Shown piece by piece: positions 1-9,241 of a stretch of 64,000 nt of DNA. The DNA lies in NCBI RefSeq assembly GCF_012641405.1, contig NZ_JABAII010000015.1, positions 1 to 64,000 on the forward strand, given 5' to 3'. Numbering within the stretch: the stretch's first letter is position 1; each line of letters opens with the position of its first letter. Under the pieces are notes generated by a model, which saw only the letters and a list, made by a program, of their open reading frames with translations, had not been told where the DNA came from and ran no database searches. The position numbers were made by a program, and so were the translations under genes. This DNA comes from Rhizobium sp. P40RR-XXII. GTDB lineage: Bacteria > Pseudomonadota > Alphaproteobacteria > Rhizobiales > Rhizobiaceae.

Positions 1-163
1 CGTTCGCGAAGATCTTCGGAATATGGTTGGGTCATCCCTGCCGACCGTCCTTTCCCGGTAGGAACAGAGAATCATATCTCAGCTGATTTGCGAACCTGCG
101 ATTCTGAGAAATCGAAGCGTGCTCTAGGCGCCGCAAATCGTCGATGACGGTTCGCGAAAAGCC
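1..163. other. window edge, no complete gene
   Basis: One plus frame (bases 2-58) is open from the edge to a TAG and could be the last 19 codons of a gene starting outside the window, but this is too short to identify. A 10-bp inverted repeat (CGAAGCGTGC at 113-122, its complement at 168-177) brackets the stop codon of the minus-strand gene that ends at 164. It could act as a weak transcript-end hairpin, but the 45-base loop and lack of a T-run make that uncertain. Confidence 0.3.
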
Positions 164-3076
164 TTAGGCACGCTTCGTCAGCGGAAAGCGTTCCTTCAAC
201 AGACGTATCACCGAATCGGAGCCCATCGGCGGCCCGAAGATGAAGCTCTGTCCGTAGCTGCAACCGATCTTGGCAAGCTCCAAGGCATCCTCTTCGGATT
301 CGATTCCTTCGGCGACGACGCGCATGTTGAGTTCGCGCGCCATGGAAATGACCGAGCGCAGCAGAACGGCCTTCTTGTCGCTGTCGTCGCGAACCATGGC
401 CTTGTCGAGCTTGATCGTGTCGAAGGGGAAGCGGGTGAGATAGGCGAGCGACGAATAGCCGGTGCCGAAATCGTCGAGCGCGAGGCCGATGCCGGCGTCG
501 CGCAGCTTGTTGAGCACGAGCCGAGCCTGTTCCGGGTTTTCCATCACCTGCGATTCCGTCAGCTCCAGCTTGATACGGCTCGGATCGCAATGGGTCTTGG
601 CGAGCAGGGCACGGATATCGTCGTAAAGCTCGTTGTTGAGCAGCTGCACGCTGGAAAGATTGATGGAGACGAACAGTGGCAGATCGCCAGTCTGTCGCTG
701 CCAGGCCTTCAGGTCGTTGGTCGCCTGTTCGAGCGCGAACATGCCGAGCGGGCCGATGATGTCGGAAGCCTCCGCGATCGGAATGAATTCCGTCGGCGGA
801 ATATTGCCGCGCTTGGGATGCTCCCAGCGCATCAGCGCCTCGAAGCCCGCGACCTCGGCATCTTCCAGGCGGACGATCGGCTGATAGACCAGCGAAAGTT
901 CCTTGCGCTCGACGGCGCGGCGCAGATCGGTTTCGAGCTGCAGCCGGTCGGTGCCGAAGCTGCGGAAGGCCGGCTGGAACGGCTCGACGCGATTGCCGCC
1001 GGCGCGTTTGGCGCGGTACATGGCAAGTTCCGCATCGCTCAGCATGCCGGCCGCATTTTCCTGCTGGTCGACCCACGACGTTAGCCCGACCGATGCCGTC
1101 AGGATGATTTCGCGATTGGCGAAATTGATCGGCACCATGATTGCCTTGCTGATCGCGTCGGCAAAATCCGCAACCTTGGCCGGATCGCGTTCGGAAACGA
1201 GGATGAGCCCGAACTGGTCGCCCGAAAGGCGAGCGAGTGTATCCTGCGGCTTCATCAGGCGGCGAAGGCGCCGCGTCAGCGCGATGAGAATATTGTCACC
1301 AGCCGCGAAGCCGAGCGTATCGTTGACGAGCTTGTAGCGGTCGATGTCGATGACCATCACGGTCGGCCGGAGCTGATTGCTATCCGACGCGAGCGTCAGA
1401 ACGGCCTGCAGCCGGTCGAGGAAGACCTGGCGGTTCGGCAATCCGGTGAGATTGTCGTGCACGGCGTCGTGCAGCAGCCGCTCGACCGAATTCTTCTGCT
1501 CGGTGATATCGACGATCGTGCCGACGCAGCGAATGATCTCGCCGTTCGACCCAAGCACCGGCCGGGCGCGGATCGACAGCCAGTGGAAATGCCCATCCTC
1601 CGCGCGAATGCGGAATTCGTGGTTCAGTCGGCCCCGACGGTGTTCCAGCAGCACGTCAAGCGTTGCGCGGAAACGATCTCGATCGTCTGGGTGCAGCCGC
1701 GGCAGCCAGTTGCGCGCGGCGCCGTGCATGGTGCCCGGCGAAAGGCCGAGCTTCATCGAGATATCGGGAGTCGTCACCACGCGGTCGCGCGCCACGTCCC
1801 AGTCCCAGACGGTGTCGCCGGAACCTGTGAGCGCCAGGGATTGACGCTCGAGATCCGAGAACAAGCCCTGCTGGAAGGCACCGCCGGCAAAGGCGTGCTG
1901 CATGACGGTGAAGCCGATCAGCAGGACGATGAGCACAAGGCCGCCGCCGAGTGCGGGCTGGATGATGTCGTTGTCGAGCTTGCCCATGACCGTCATCCAG
2001 GCTCCGAACAGCCAGACGAGGATCAGAGCCCAGGCAGGCACGAGCAGGATGGCGCGATCATAGCGGCTGAAGCCGAGATAGATGATGAGCAGCAGGCCGG
2101 CCGTCGCCGTCAGCGCCAGCGACAGCCGCGCGATACCGGCCGCGATCGACGGATCGTAGATCGCGACGCCGAAGAGCAGGGCAAGGCCGAGAACCCAGGC
2201 AAGCGTCACGTAGCCGAGATGCGCATGCCAGCGATTGAGATTGAGATAGGTGAACAGGAAGATCACCAGGCTCGATGCGAGCGCCACCTCCGCGCAGGCG
2301 CGCCATATTCGCTGGTCGCTCGACGTGATGCTGATGAGCTTGCCGAGGAAGCCGAAATCCACGCAGATATAGCCGAGCACCGCCCAGGCGAGTGCCGCCG
2401 TCGCCGGCAGCATCGACGTGCCCTTGACCACAAAAAGGATGGTCAGGAACACGGCCAGCAGCCCGGCAATGCCGAGCACGATGCCGCGATAGAGCGTGAA
2501 GGCGTTGACCGTATCCTTGTAGGCGTTCGGTTCCCAGAGATAGAGCTGCGGCAGGTTCGGCGACGAAAGCTCGGCAACGAAGGTGACGACGGCGCCGGGG
2601 TTCAGCGTGATGCGGAAGACATCGGCCTCGTCGCTCGGCTGACGGTCGAGCGCGAAACCTTCGCTCGGCGTAATGGCGACGATGCGCTGCGAGCCGAGAT
2701 CGGGCCAGAAGACCTTAGAATTCACCAGACGGAAATGCGGCGCGACGATGACGCGCTCCAGCTGCTCTTCCGAGACATTGGCGAGCGCGAAGACGGCCCA
2801 GTCACCTTGATGGTTCGGTGAGGAGGATCGTACCTCAATGCGGCGCCGGATGCCGTCGGCTCCGGCCGCAGTCGAGACCTGAAAGGCTTCGCCCTGGTTG
2901 GTGTAGATCTCCGTCGTCGCCGTCAGGTCGAGGGCGGTATCGTCGCGCGAAATCTTCACGGGCTCCGCCGCATGCGCCATACCGGCGATCAACAGCAGCA
3001 TGGTGGCCGCAAGCGTGGCGATCAGCGCGGATAGCCGCGGGGCCATCGGCCACGTCTGCGTGAATCCGGTGATCAT
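164..3076 (-). CDS. membrane PAS-GGDEF-EAL cyclic-di-GMP protein
   Basis: A 970-residue inner-membrane signalling protein. The start is ATG at 3076, which overlaps the TGA of the upstream acetyltransferase gene by four bases (ATGA) and gives a clean signal peptide ending AHA at about residue 36. A periplasmic domain (about 37-190) and seven or so membrane segments (about 195-400) resemble the 7TMR-DISM layout. PAS (about 415-530), GGDEF (about 540-700) and EAL (about 715-965) domains follow. The GGDEF site reads SGDQF (618-622), so cyclase activity is doubtful. The EAL site is intact (E746-A-L-M-R, later DDFGTG and VAEGIE). It is therefore most likely a cyclic-di-GMP phosphodiesterase whose GGDEF domain senses GTP; that last point is inference. 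Confidence 0.93.
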   Translation of the reverse strand: MITGFTQTWPMAPRLSALIATLAATMLLLIAGMAHAAEPVKISRDDTALDLTATTEIYTNQGEAFQVSTAAGADGIRRRIEVRSSSPNHQGDWAVFALANVSEEQLERVIVAPHFRLVNSKVFWPDLGSQRIVAITPSEGFALDRQPSDEADVFRITLNPGAVVTFVAELSSPNLPQLYLWEPNAYKDTVNAFTLYRGIVLGIAGLLAVFLTILFVVKGTSMLPATAALAWAVLGYICVDFGFLGKLISITSSDQRIWRACAEVALASSLVIFLFTYLNLNRWHAHLGYVTLAWVLGLALLFGVAIYDPSIAAGIARLSLALTATAGLLLIIYLGFSRYDRAILLVPAWALILVWLFGAWMTVMGKLDNDIIQPALGGGLVLIVLLIGFTVMQHAFAGGAFQQGLFSDLERQSLALTGSGDTVWDWDVARDRVVTTPDISMKLGLSPGTMHGAARNWLPRLHPDDRDRFRATLDVLLEHRRGRLNHEFRIRAEDGHFHWLSIRARPVLGSNGEIIRCVGTIVDITEQKNSVERLLHDAVHDNLTGLPNRQVFLDRLQAVLTLASDSNQLRPTVMVIDIDRYKLVNDTLGFAAGDNILIALTRRLRRLMKPQDTLARLSGDQFGLILVSERDPAKVADFADAISKAIMVPINFANREIILTASVGLTSWVDQQENAAGMLSDAELAMYRAKRAGGNRVEPFQPAFRSFGTDRLQLETDLRRAVERKELSLVYQPIVRLEDAEVAGFEALMRWEHPKRGNIPPTEFIPIAEASDIIGPLGMFALEQATNDLKAWQRQTGDLPLFVSINLSSVQLLNNELYDDIRALLAKTHCDPSRIKLELTESQVMENPEQARLVLNKLRDAGIGLALDDFGTGYSSLAYLTRFPFDTIKLDKAMVRDDSDKKAVLLRSVISMARELNMRVVAEGIESEEDALELAKIGCSYGQSFIFGPPMGSDSVIRLLKERFPLTKRA

Positions 3077-3687
3077 CGCTGGTCGAAGCTTCGGTTCGGG
3101 TTGGTGTCGGATGCCAACCTTGAAAACATCACATGGTCGCGCCACTGACCGTTGATTTTAAGATAACCGCGCAAATGACCTTCCCGCTGGAAACCGGCTT
3201 TTTCCAAAAGCCGCATGCTACGCTCATTGTCCGGAATACAGGCTGCTTCAATACGGTGCAACTCAAGTCCGGAAAAGATATAGGGTATAACCAATTGAAG
3301 TGCGGCGAACATATGGCCCTGACCGGAATAGCGCTCGCCCATCCAATATCCGATCATGCAGCTCTGCGCAGCACCGCGGCGAATATAGCCGATCGTAATC
3401 CCGCCAACCAGCGTCATGTTTTCCCTGAGGAAGATGAATAGCGGTATGGCCTGGCCGGAACTATATTCCTGCTTTCCGCGGATGATGCGTGCCCGATAGG
3501 CGCCCTCCGTAAGCTCGTCATGCCGCCAGGTCGGCTCCCAGGGTTCCAGGAAGCGGCGGCTCTCCGCCCGGAGCCTGTGCCATTGGTTGAAATCGGAGTA
3601 GCGCGGCAGGCGCAGCAAATATGTGTCGTTTTCGAGTTCAACCGCGTCCGGATGACGTGAGAGAAACCGAAAGACAGATTTTTGCAT
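3073..3687 (-). CDS. GNAT acetyltransferase, RimJ/RimL type
   Basis: About 204 residues with the GNAT fold. The acetyl-CoA loop lies around YSGQGHMFAAL, and the ending LLEKAGFQREGHLRGY with its W-D-H-V-F tail is typical of RimJ/RimL N-terminal protein acetylases. The chosen ATG (3687) has a GGGGGAG ribosome site 11 bases upstream; an ATG 11 codons earlier (3720) has none as good. The gene lies 50 bases after the M16 peptidase gene and overlaps the following cyclic-di-GMP gene by four bases, so the three are probably co-transcribed from thrC. The substrate cannot be told from the sequence; it could equally act on a small molecule. Confidence 0.9.
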   Translation of the reverse strand: MQKSVFRFLSRHPDAVELENDTYLLRLPRYSDFNQWHRLRAESRRFLEPWEPTWRHDELTEGAYRARIIRGKQEYSSGQAIPLFIFLRENMTLVGGITIGYIRRGAAQSCMIGYWMGERYSGQGHMFAALQLVIPYIFSGLELHRIEAACIPDNERSMRLLEKAGFQREGHLRGYLKINGQWRDHVMFSRLASDTNPNRSFDQR

Positions 3688-3737
3688 GCCGCCAAGCACT
3701 CCCCCGAGAATTGAACCCATAGGCTCGCGGCGTGCCC

Positions 3738-5036
3738 TTAGCCGCTTGCGCTTTTGGAAGCGGGGGCTGGCGACGACAGCGACGTGACGATGTCTTCCAT
3801 CGGTGCAAGCTGCTCCAGCGGCCCGATCGCCGAAAGCGTCGGTACTGTATCGAAGAACAGCCGGCCGGCAAGATCCGTCAGGCGGTCGATGGTGATGCCT
3901 TCCAGGCGTTCCAGCATCTCCTGGTTCGGGATGGGGCGGCCGTAAAGCATCATCTGCCGGGCGACCTGGCCGGCGCGGGCGGCTGGACTTTCCTGGCCCA
4001 TCAGCAATTGTGCGCGGATCTGGGCGCGGGCGCGCTCGATTTCCTGCTGCTGGATGTCATGGGAAGACTTGCGCAGCTCGTCGACGATGACGGGCAGCAA
4101 TTCCGGCAGGTTCTCGCCGCCGGTGGCGGCATGGATGCCGAAGATGCCGGTGTCGGAGAAGCCCCAGTGGAAGGCATAGACCGAATAACAGAGCCCGCGG
4201 AACTCGCGCACTTCCTGGAACAGGCGCGATGACATGCCGCCGCCGAGGATGTTGGCGAGGATCTGCGAACAATAGAAATCGCGGGTATGATAGGCACGGC
4301 CTTCGAAGCCAAGCAGGATCTGCGCATCCATCAAGTCGCGCGTTTCCCGGATGTTGCCGCCGATGTAGCGGGCTGGCTCGATAACGGGCGGAGCGGACGG
4401 TTTCGCCGGCAGGCTGGAGAAGCGCTCCTCGACCTGACGCACGAAGCTTTCATGGTCGACCGCGCCGGCCGCCACCACGAACATGCGGTCGGTCGTGTAG
4501 TTGCGGCCGAGGTAATGGCGGATCTGTTCCGGCGAGAAGGAGACGACGGTTTCCGGCGTGCCGAGAATGGCGCGCCCGAGCGTCTGTCCACGATAGGCGA
4601 CTTCGGAAAATTTGTCGAAGACGACATCGTCAGGCGTGTCGTTCGCGGCGTTGATTTCCTGCAGGATCACCTGCTTTTCGCGGGCCAGTTCTTCCTCGTC
4701 GAAGGCGGACTCGGTCAGGATATCGGCAAGGATATCGACGGCGAGCGGCACGTGATCCTTCAGAACGCGGGCATAATAGGAAGTGGTTTCGGTCGAGGTG
4801 GCAGCGTTGACTTCGCCGCCGACATTCTCGATTTCCTCGGCGATCTCGCGGGCGGTGCGCCGTCCCGTGCCCTTGAACGCCATATGCTCGAGCAGATGCG
4901 CAATACCGTGTTCTGCTTCCGTCTCGTTACGCGAACCCGATTTGATCCAAACGCCGAGTGCCACGCTTTCAAGGTGTGGCATCGATTGGGTTGCTACTGT
5001 CAGCCCGGACGCAAGCCGGGTGCACTCCACTGTCAT
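3738..5036 (-). CDS. M16 zinc peptidase (processing-peptidase-like)
   Basis: 432 residues, the usual length of bacterial relatives of mitochondrial processing peptidase beta. The inverted zinc motif HxxEH is H47-L-L-E50-H51, and the distal ligand E127 lies in KQVILQEI, giving the expected spacing. The glycine-rich substrate-binding loop GGGMSSRLFQEVRE is present in the C-terminal half. There is no signal peptide, so the enzyme is probably cytoplasmic and degrades or processes peptides. The start at 5036 has GGAAAG upstream, and only 20 bases separate it from thrC, an order common in rhizobia. Confidence 0.95.
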   Translation of the reverse strand: MTVECTRLASGLTVATQSMPHLESVALGVWIKSGSRNETEAEHGIAHLLEHMAFKGTGRRTAREIAEEIENVGGEVNAATSTETTSYYARVLKDHVPLAVDILADILTESAFDEEELAREKQVILQEINAANDTPDDVVFDKFSEVAYRGQTLGRAILGTPETVVSFSPEQIRHYLGRNYTTDRMFVVAAGAVDHESFVRQVEERFSSLPAKPSAPPVIEPARYIGGNIRETRDLMDAQILLGFEGRAYHTRDFYCSQILANILGGGMSSRLFQEVREFRGLCYSVYAFHWGFSDTGIFGIHAATGGENLPELLPVIVDELRKSSHDIQQQEIERARAQIRAQLLMGQESPAARAGQVARQMMLYGRPIPNQEMLERLEGITIDRLTDLAGRLFFDTVPTLSAIGPLEQLAPMEDIVTSLSSPAPASKSASG

Positions 5037-5056
5037 CGCTTGTCTTTCCGCGTCTG

Positions 5057-6454
5057 TTATTCCCCGGTCCGGGCGTGCTTGCCGATAAAGCCTTCAACGG
5101 CTTTAAGTTCCGGATCGAGAATGTCGAAACGCTCCTCCCTGGTCATCAGACCAGCAAGCCACGTCGGAAGCGCCGGGTCAATACCGGATGCGGATTTTAC
5201 TGCGGCGGGGAATTTTGCGGGATGCGCGGTGGCAAGTGTCACCATCGGGCTGCTGGGGCGCTCGTTCTTCGCGGCGACGAAAGCACCGATCGCCGTATGC
5301 GGGTCGAGCAGATAGCCCGTATCCGCGAGGGTTTTGCGGATCGTTTCGGCCACCTGCTTTTCGCTGGCGCGCCCGGCGCGGAAGTCTTTCTTGATGAATT
5401 TCAGGGCCTCTTCGCTGATCGAAAAGCCGTTCGATTGCTTCAGGCTTTCCATGGCGGCGCGGACCTTGGACGCGTCGCGGCCGTTGGCCTCGAACAGCAG
5501 CCGTTCGAAGTTGGAGGAGATCTGGATATCCATCGACGGCGAGGTGGTGGCCTTGACGGAACGCATTTCGTAGCGGCCGGTCTTCAGCATGCGCGCCAGG
5601 ATATCGTTCTCGTTGGTGGCGATGACTAGGCGCTCGATCGGCAAGCCCATGCGCTTGGCGACGTAGCCCGCGAAAATATCGCCGAAATTGCCCGTTGGCA
5701 CGGTGAAGGAAATCTTCCGGTCCGGGCCGCCAAGGGCGACTGCGGTGGTGAAATAATAGACCACCTGCGCCATGATTCGCGCCCAGTTGATGGAATTGAC
5801 ACCGGAAAGCTTGACCTTGTCGCGGAAGGCGGCGTCGTTGAACATGGCTTTGACGAGGTTCTGGCAGTCGTCGAAATTGCCCTTGACCGCCAGCGCGTGA
5901 ACATTGGCCGCCGTCGAGGTGGTCATCTGCCGCTGCTGTACCGGCGAAACCTTCCCATGCGGGAAGAGAATGAAGATATCGGTGCGTTCGCGGCCGGCGA
6001 AGGCGTCGATCGCGGCACCACCGGTGTCGCCTGATGTGGCGCCGACGATGGTGGCCCGCTGGCCGCGCTTTTCCAACGCGTAGTCCATCAGTCGTGCCAG
6101 CAATTGCATGGCGACATCCTTGAAGGCGAGCGTCGTGCCGTGGAAGAGTTCCATGACGAAACTGTTCGGCCCGGTCTGGACGAGCGGTGTGACCGCGGGG
6201 TGCCGGAAGGTGGCGTAGGCATCGTCGATCATGCCGCGGAAGACGTCGGCCGGGATCTCGCCATTGGTGAAGGGGGAGAGGACCGCGAAAGCGACGTCCT
6301 GGTAGCTTTTGCCGCGAAAGGCGCGGATTTCCTTCTTCGTCAGGGCAGGCCATTCACGGGGAACATAGAGCCCGCCGTCGCGAGCAAGGCCGGCCAGGAG
6401 GGCGTCGCAGAAGCCAAGGGCAGGGGCTTCTCCCCGCGTTGAGATATAGTCCAC
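5057..6454 (-). CDS. thrC: threonine synthase
   Basis: 465 residues. It converts O-phosphohomoserine to threonine with PLP, the last step of threonine synthesis in the cytoplasm. The PLP lysine is K112 in ELFHGTTLAFKD, and the phosphate-binding region GATSGDTGGAAI follows. The N-terminal MDYISTRG-APALGF stretch is characteristic of the longer threonine synthase class found in alphaproteobacteria, yeast and E. coli. It heads the minus-strand cluster thrC, M16 peptidase, acetyltransferase, EAL protein. No threonine attenuator is visible upstream. Confidence 0.97.
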   Translation of the reverse strand: MDYISTRGEAPALGFCDALLAGLARDGGLYVPREWPALTKKEIRAFRGKSYQDVAFAVLSPFTNGEIPADVFRGMIDDAYATFRHPAVTPLVQTGPNSFVMELFHGTTLAFKDVAMQLLARLMDYALEKRGQRATIVGATSGDTGGAAIDAFAGRERTDIFILFPHGKVSPVQQRQMTTSTAANVHALAVKGNFDDCQNLVKAMFNDAAFRDKVKLSGVNSINWARIMAQVVYYFTTAVALGGPDRKISFTVPTGNFGDIFAGYVAKRMGLPIERLVIATNENDILARMLKTGRYEMRSVKATTSPSMDIQISSNFERLLFEANGRDASKVRAAMESLKQSNGFSISEEALKFIKKDFRAGRASEKQVAETIRKTLADTGYLLDPHTAIGAFVAAKNERPSSPMVTLATAHPAKFPAAVKSASGIDPALPTWLAGLMTREERFDILDPELKAVEGFIGKHARTGE

Positions 6455-6768
6455 GGTCTTAGAATTCCTTTGGTCGCAAAATTGCCTGAGTGATCGATTG
6501 AGAGGGTAGTGGAACGAAGCGACGGCGGCCTGTCTTTTTGCGTCGGATCAGCCGCGTGGTTTTCGCGTTTGCGCAAGGCGCGTGGGATCGGCGCCATGTG
6601 GCGGCTGTCTATGGCAATGTGTCGATCTCGAAAAGTGAGCCAAAACGGTGTCTACCCAATCGATTTTTTGCTGCGTCGCTGGTATAGACCATCGCCAAGT
6701 GTCATAAAAGGCCCGTTTAATAGGCTGCAGGCCGATAATGTGAAATATCTGGAGAGGGTGGAATAATA
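6455..6768. other. divergent intergenic region thrC / lipoprotein gene
   Basis: 314 bases between two divergently transcribed genes, so it should hold both promoters. I see no convincing sigma-70 pair, tRNA, leader peptide with repeated Thr/Ile codons, or terminator-antiterminator pair. A GGAGAGGG ribosome site at 6751-6758 belongs to the lipoprotein gene. Confidence 0.4.
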
Positions 6769-7389
6769 GTGTTTGGCAAGGTTTCGCGTCGTCTTTTCTC
6801 CGCTTCGCTTCTGGCATTGCTGACGGGTTGCAGCACTCTCGGTATCGGCGGCAATAGTGAAAAACAGCCGGCAACGGACGTAACGGTAGCACCGCAGGCG
6901 AGCCCCGCGACCGCGGCTCCGACCGGTGGTCAGACCTATGTCGCCGGCAAATGCCCGCAGGCGGTCATTCGCGACGAAGATTCGGTCTATCGCGTTTACG
7001 CTAAGGGCGCCAAGGATGATCCGAACCAGCTGGCCTATCAGGCCTCGCTCGCGCAGGCGACGCGCCAGTGCACAAGCGACGGCGCCAGCCTCGGCATTCA
7101 TGTCGTCGCGCAAGGGCGCCTCGTTGCCGGCCCGACGGGCAGTTCCGGCAAGGTCACCTTGCCCATCCACGTTGCCGTCATGGACAATGATAATGCCCTT
7201 TACAGCAAGACCATCATGTACACGGCGGAAATTCCGCCGGGTGAGACCACGGCACAATTCCTCTTCACCGATGACGATATCCAGGTTGCCGGCGGTTCCG
7301 GCGGCTTCACGATCGTCCAGATCGGCTTCGAACAGGGTCCGCAGAAGCCTGTAAAGGGTGAGAAGCCGGCCCGTAAGAAGCGTCACTAA
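6769..7389 (+). CDS. outer-surface lipoprotein, unknown function
   Basis: 206 residues starting with GTG, preceded by GGAGAGGG at a 10-base spacing. A basic start, hydrophobic core and lipobox LLTGC (Cys21) give a classic lipoprotein signal. The mature part has a low-complexity Ala/Pro/Thr linker (about 30-55), then a beta-rich domain with a conserved-looking CPQAVIRDEDSVYRVYAKGA stretch, and a basic tail ending RKKRH. It resembles small conserved lipoproteins of Rhizobiales, but no function is known to me. It stands alone, divergent from thrC and convergent with the HAD gene across the repeat hairpin. Confidence 0.85.
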   Translation: MFGKVSRRLFSASLLALLTGCSTLGIGGNSEKQPATDVTVAPQASPATAAPTGGQTYVAGKCPQAVIRDEDSVYRVYAKGAKDDPNQLAYQASLAQATRQCTSDGASLGIHVVAQGRLVAGPTGSSGKVTLPIHVAVMDNDNALYSKTIMYTAEIPPGETTAQFLFTDDDIQVAGGSGGFTIVQIGFEQGPQKPVKGEKPARKKRH

Positions 7390-7398
7390 GGTTGGGGT

Positions 7399-7528
<130 letters not shown>

Positions 7529-8221
7529 TCAGAGCACGCCGTCCCATTCTGCGAGCGCCATGACGACGCCGGGCAGGTCGGCCATGCGGCTGACGACGGT
7601 TTCGGCGCCGGCATCCGTCAGACGGTCGGCATGGGAAGGATAGGTATGCGACGCGCCGGTGAAGCCGATGACGCGCATGCCGGCGGCGCGTGCGGCCTGG
7701 ACGCCATGAACGGAATCTTCGACGACGATCGTGTTGGCGGGGCTGACATTCATCTGCTTGGCGCCGTGCAGGAAGATATCCGGCTTCGGCTTCACGCGGT
7801 CGGCGCCGAGATCCTTGGCGGAGTAGATATGCGGCGCAAAGAACTTGATGTAGCCGACCTTGGTCAACATCATGTCGAGACGTTCGGAGCTGGAGTTCGA
7901 GCAGATGCAGCGTGGCATCGGCAGCCGTGACAGCGCCAGCGGAACGCCTGATATCGCCTGAACCTCATTGGCAAGCTTCAGGTCGAGCAATTTCTCCGAC
8001 TTGTCGAGTAGCGACGCGGAGAGCGGGATACTTGCCTCGCGCTCGACTTCGAACAGGATGTTGCGCCAGGTCATGCCGGCGAAGCGCTCGCCCATTTCCT
8101 CGGCGCTGATCGGGTAGCCGGCATCGGTCAGCAGTTTCGATTCGACCCGTGCCGCGATGATTTCCGAATCGACCAGAACGCCGTCGCAGTCGAAGATGAT
8201 GAGGTCGAAGCCATTGCTCAT
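7529..8221 (-). CDS. HAD-family phosphatase, phosphoglycolate/beta-PGM type
   Basis: 230 residues. Motif I is IIFDCDGVLVDSE with nucleophile D11 and acid D13, followed by the helical cap. A conserved KPKPDIFLHGAKQM lysine motif and a VVEDSVHGVQAARAAGM acidic motif complete the haloacid dehalogenase site. It hydrolyses small phosphate esters, perhaps sugar phosphates or phosphoglycolate. The ATG at 8221 fits the family start; the open frame extends much further upstream, but that part is antisense to the GntR gene. Divergent from that regulator, which may control it. Confidence 0.93.
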   Translation of the reverse strand: MSNGFDLIIFDCDGVLVDSEIIAARVESKLLTDAGYPISAEEMGERFAGMTWRNILFEVEREASIPLSASLLDKSEKLLDLKLANEVQAISGVPLALSRLPMPRCICSNSSSERLDMMLTKVGYIKFFAPHIYSAKDLGADRVKPKPDIFLHGAKQMNVSPANTIVVEDSVHGVQAARAAGMRVIGFTGASHTYPSHADRLTDAGAETVVSRMADLPGVVMALAEWDGVL

Positions 8222-8455
8222 GAGAAGTGCTGCCTTTGATATGGGCTGAAGTCGGCATGCTTCGCGGAAGGCCGTCGGTGGTTCGGAGCATGCTCTGGAA
8301 AATGACCGTGGGGCTTTACACGATCTGTCGCCAAAGCTCAACCAATTGACGGGCATGGCTGCGCTGCAGTGAGCGAAAGGGTCGAAATGCGCAAAAGAAG
8401 TGATGACCGTTGCTTGCCGCTCGACATCCGGCAGGCCCGCCTTTAAGGATCGGCC

Positions 8456-9124
8456 ATGGCCAAGGAGCGCGACGACACCATTGCCAGCCGCATCAGCCGG
8501 GTGCTTGCCGACCGCATCATCCGCGGCGAGATCGCGCCCGATGCCCGCCTGCGGCAGGATCACATCGCCGCAGAATTCGGTACCAGCCACGTGCCCGTGC
8601 GCGAAGCGTTCCGGCGGCTGGAGGCGCAAGGGCTGGCGATCAGCTTGCCGCGCCGCGGCGTTCGCGTCGCCTCTTTCGATCTCAAGGAAGTCCGCGAGGT
8701 CGCCGAAATGCGGGCGGCGCTCGAGGGCCTTGCGCTCAAGCATGCGGCCCCGCACCTGACGCCTGCCATTCTCGACGAGGCCGAGCAGGCGACACGCGAC
8801 GGCGATGCCGCCGGCGATGTCCGCGCCTGGGAGGAGGCCAATCGCCGCTTCCACCGCCTGATCCTGGCGCCCTGCGGCATGGTGCGCCTGCTGGCCGCCA
8901 TCGATGACCTGCATGCCGCCAGCGCCCGCTTTCTCTTCTCCGCCTGGCAATCCGGCTGGGAGAAGCGCACGGATCACGACCACCGCGCTATTCTGGCGGC
9001 GTTGCGCCAAGGGCGGGCCGATGAGGCAGCCGCGATTCTGCAGAAACATGTGCAATGGATCGGCCGCGCGCCGGTTCGCACACCGTCCGGATCGACCCGC
9101 GAAGCGTTCGCAATCGTCGGCTAA
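8456..9124 (+). CDS. GntR-family regulator with FCD domain
   Basis: 222 residues. The N-terminal winged helix (about 8-70) contains the GntR signature HIAAEFGTSHVPVREAFRRLEAQGL. The C-terminal all-helical FCD domain has the metal/ligand-binding histidines in RRFHRLI, TDHDHRAIL and LQKHVQW. This FadR/VanR subfamily usually senses small organic acids and represses neighbouring catabolic genes. The start has AAGGA six bases upstream. The divergent HAD phosphatase gene is the obvious candidate target (inference). Confidence 0.93.
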   Translation: MAKERDDTIASRISRVLADRIIRGEIAPDARLRQDHIAAEFGTSHVPVREAFRRLEAQGLAISLPRRGVRVASFDLKEVREVAEMRAALEGLALKHAAPHLTPAILDEAEQATRDGDAAGDVRAWEEANRRFHRLILAPCGMVRLLAAIDDLHAASARFLFSAWQSGWEKRTDHDHRAILAALRQGRADEAAAILQKHVQWIGRAPVRTPSGSTREAFAIVG

Positions 9125-9241
9125 AAATTATAGATAGTTTCTTCGGTGTATTACTGGACGTGTTTCGATCGGCAATTCATTTCGTCTTCCGAGTGAGGCC
9201 GTTTTTGATTTGACCTCAGCTGCAATGTACCTCGCGACAGT

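Noticed and set aside
6455..6768. Threonine attenuator before thrC
   Set aside because: No leader frame with clustered Thr/Ile codons and no terminator just ahead of the gene.
8222..9055. N-terminal extension of the HAD phosphatase
   Set aside because: The frame is open upstream, but this part is antisense to the GntR gene; HAD motif I lies right after the ATG at 8221.
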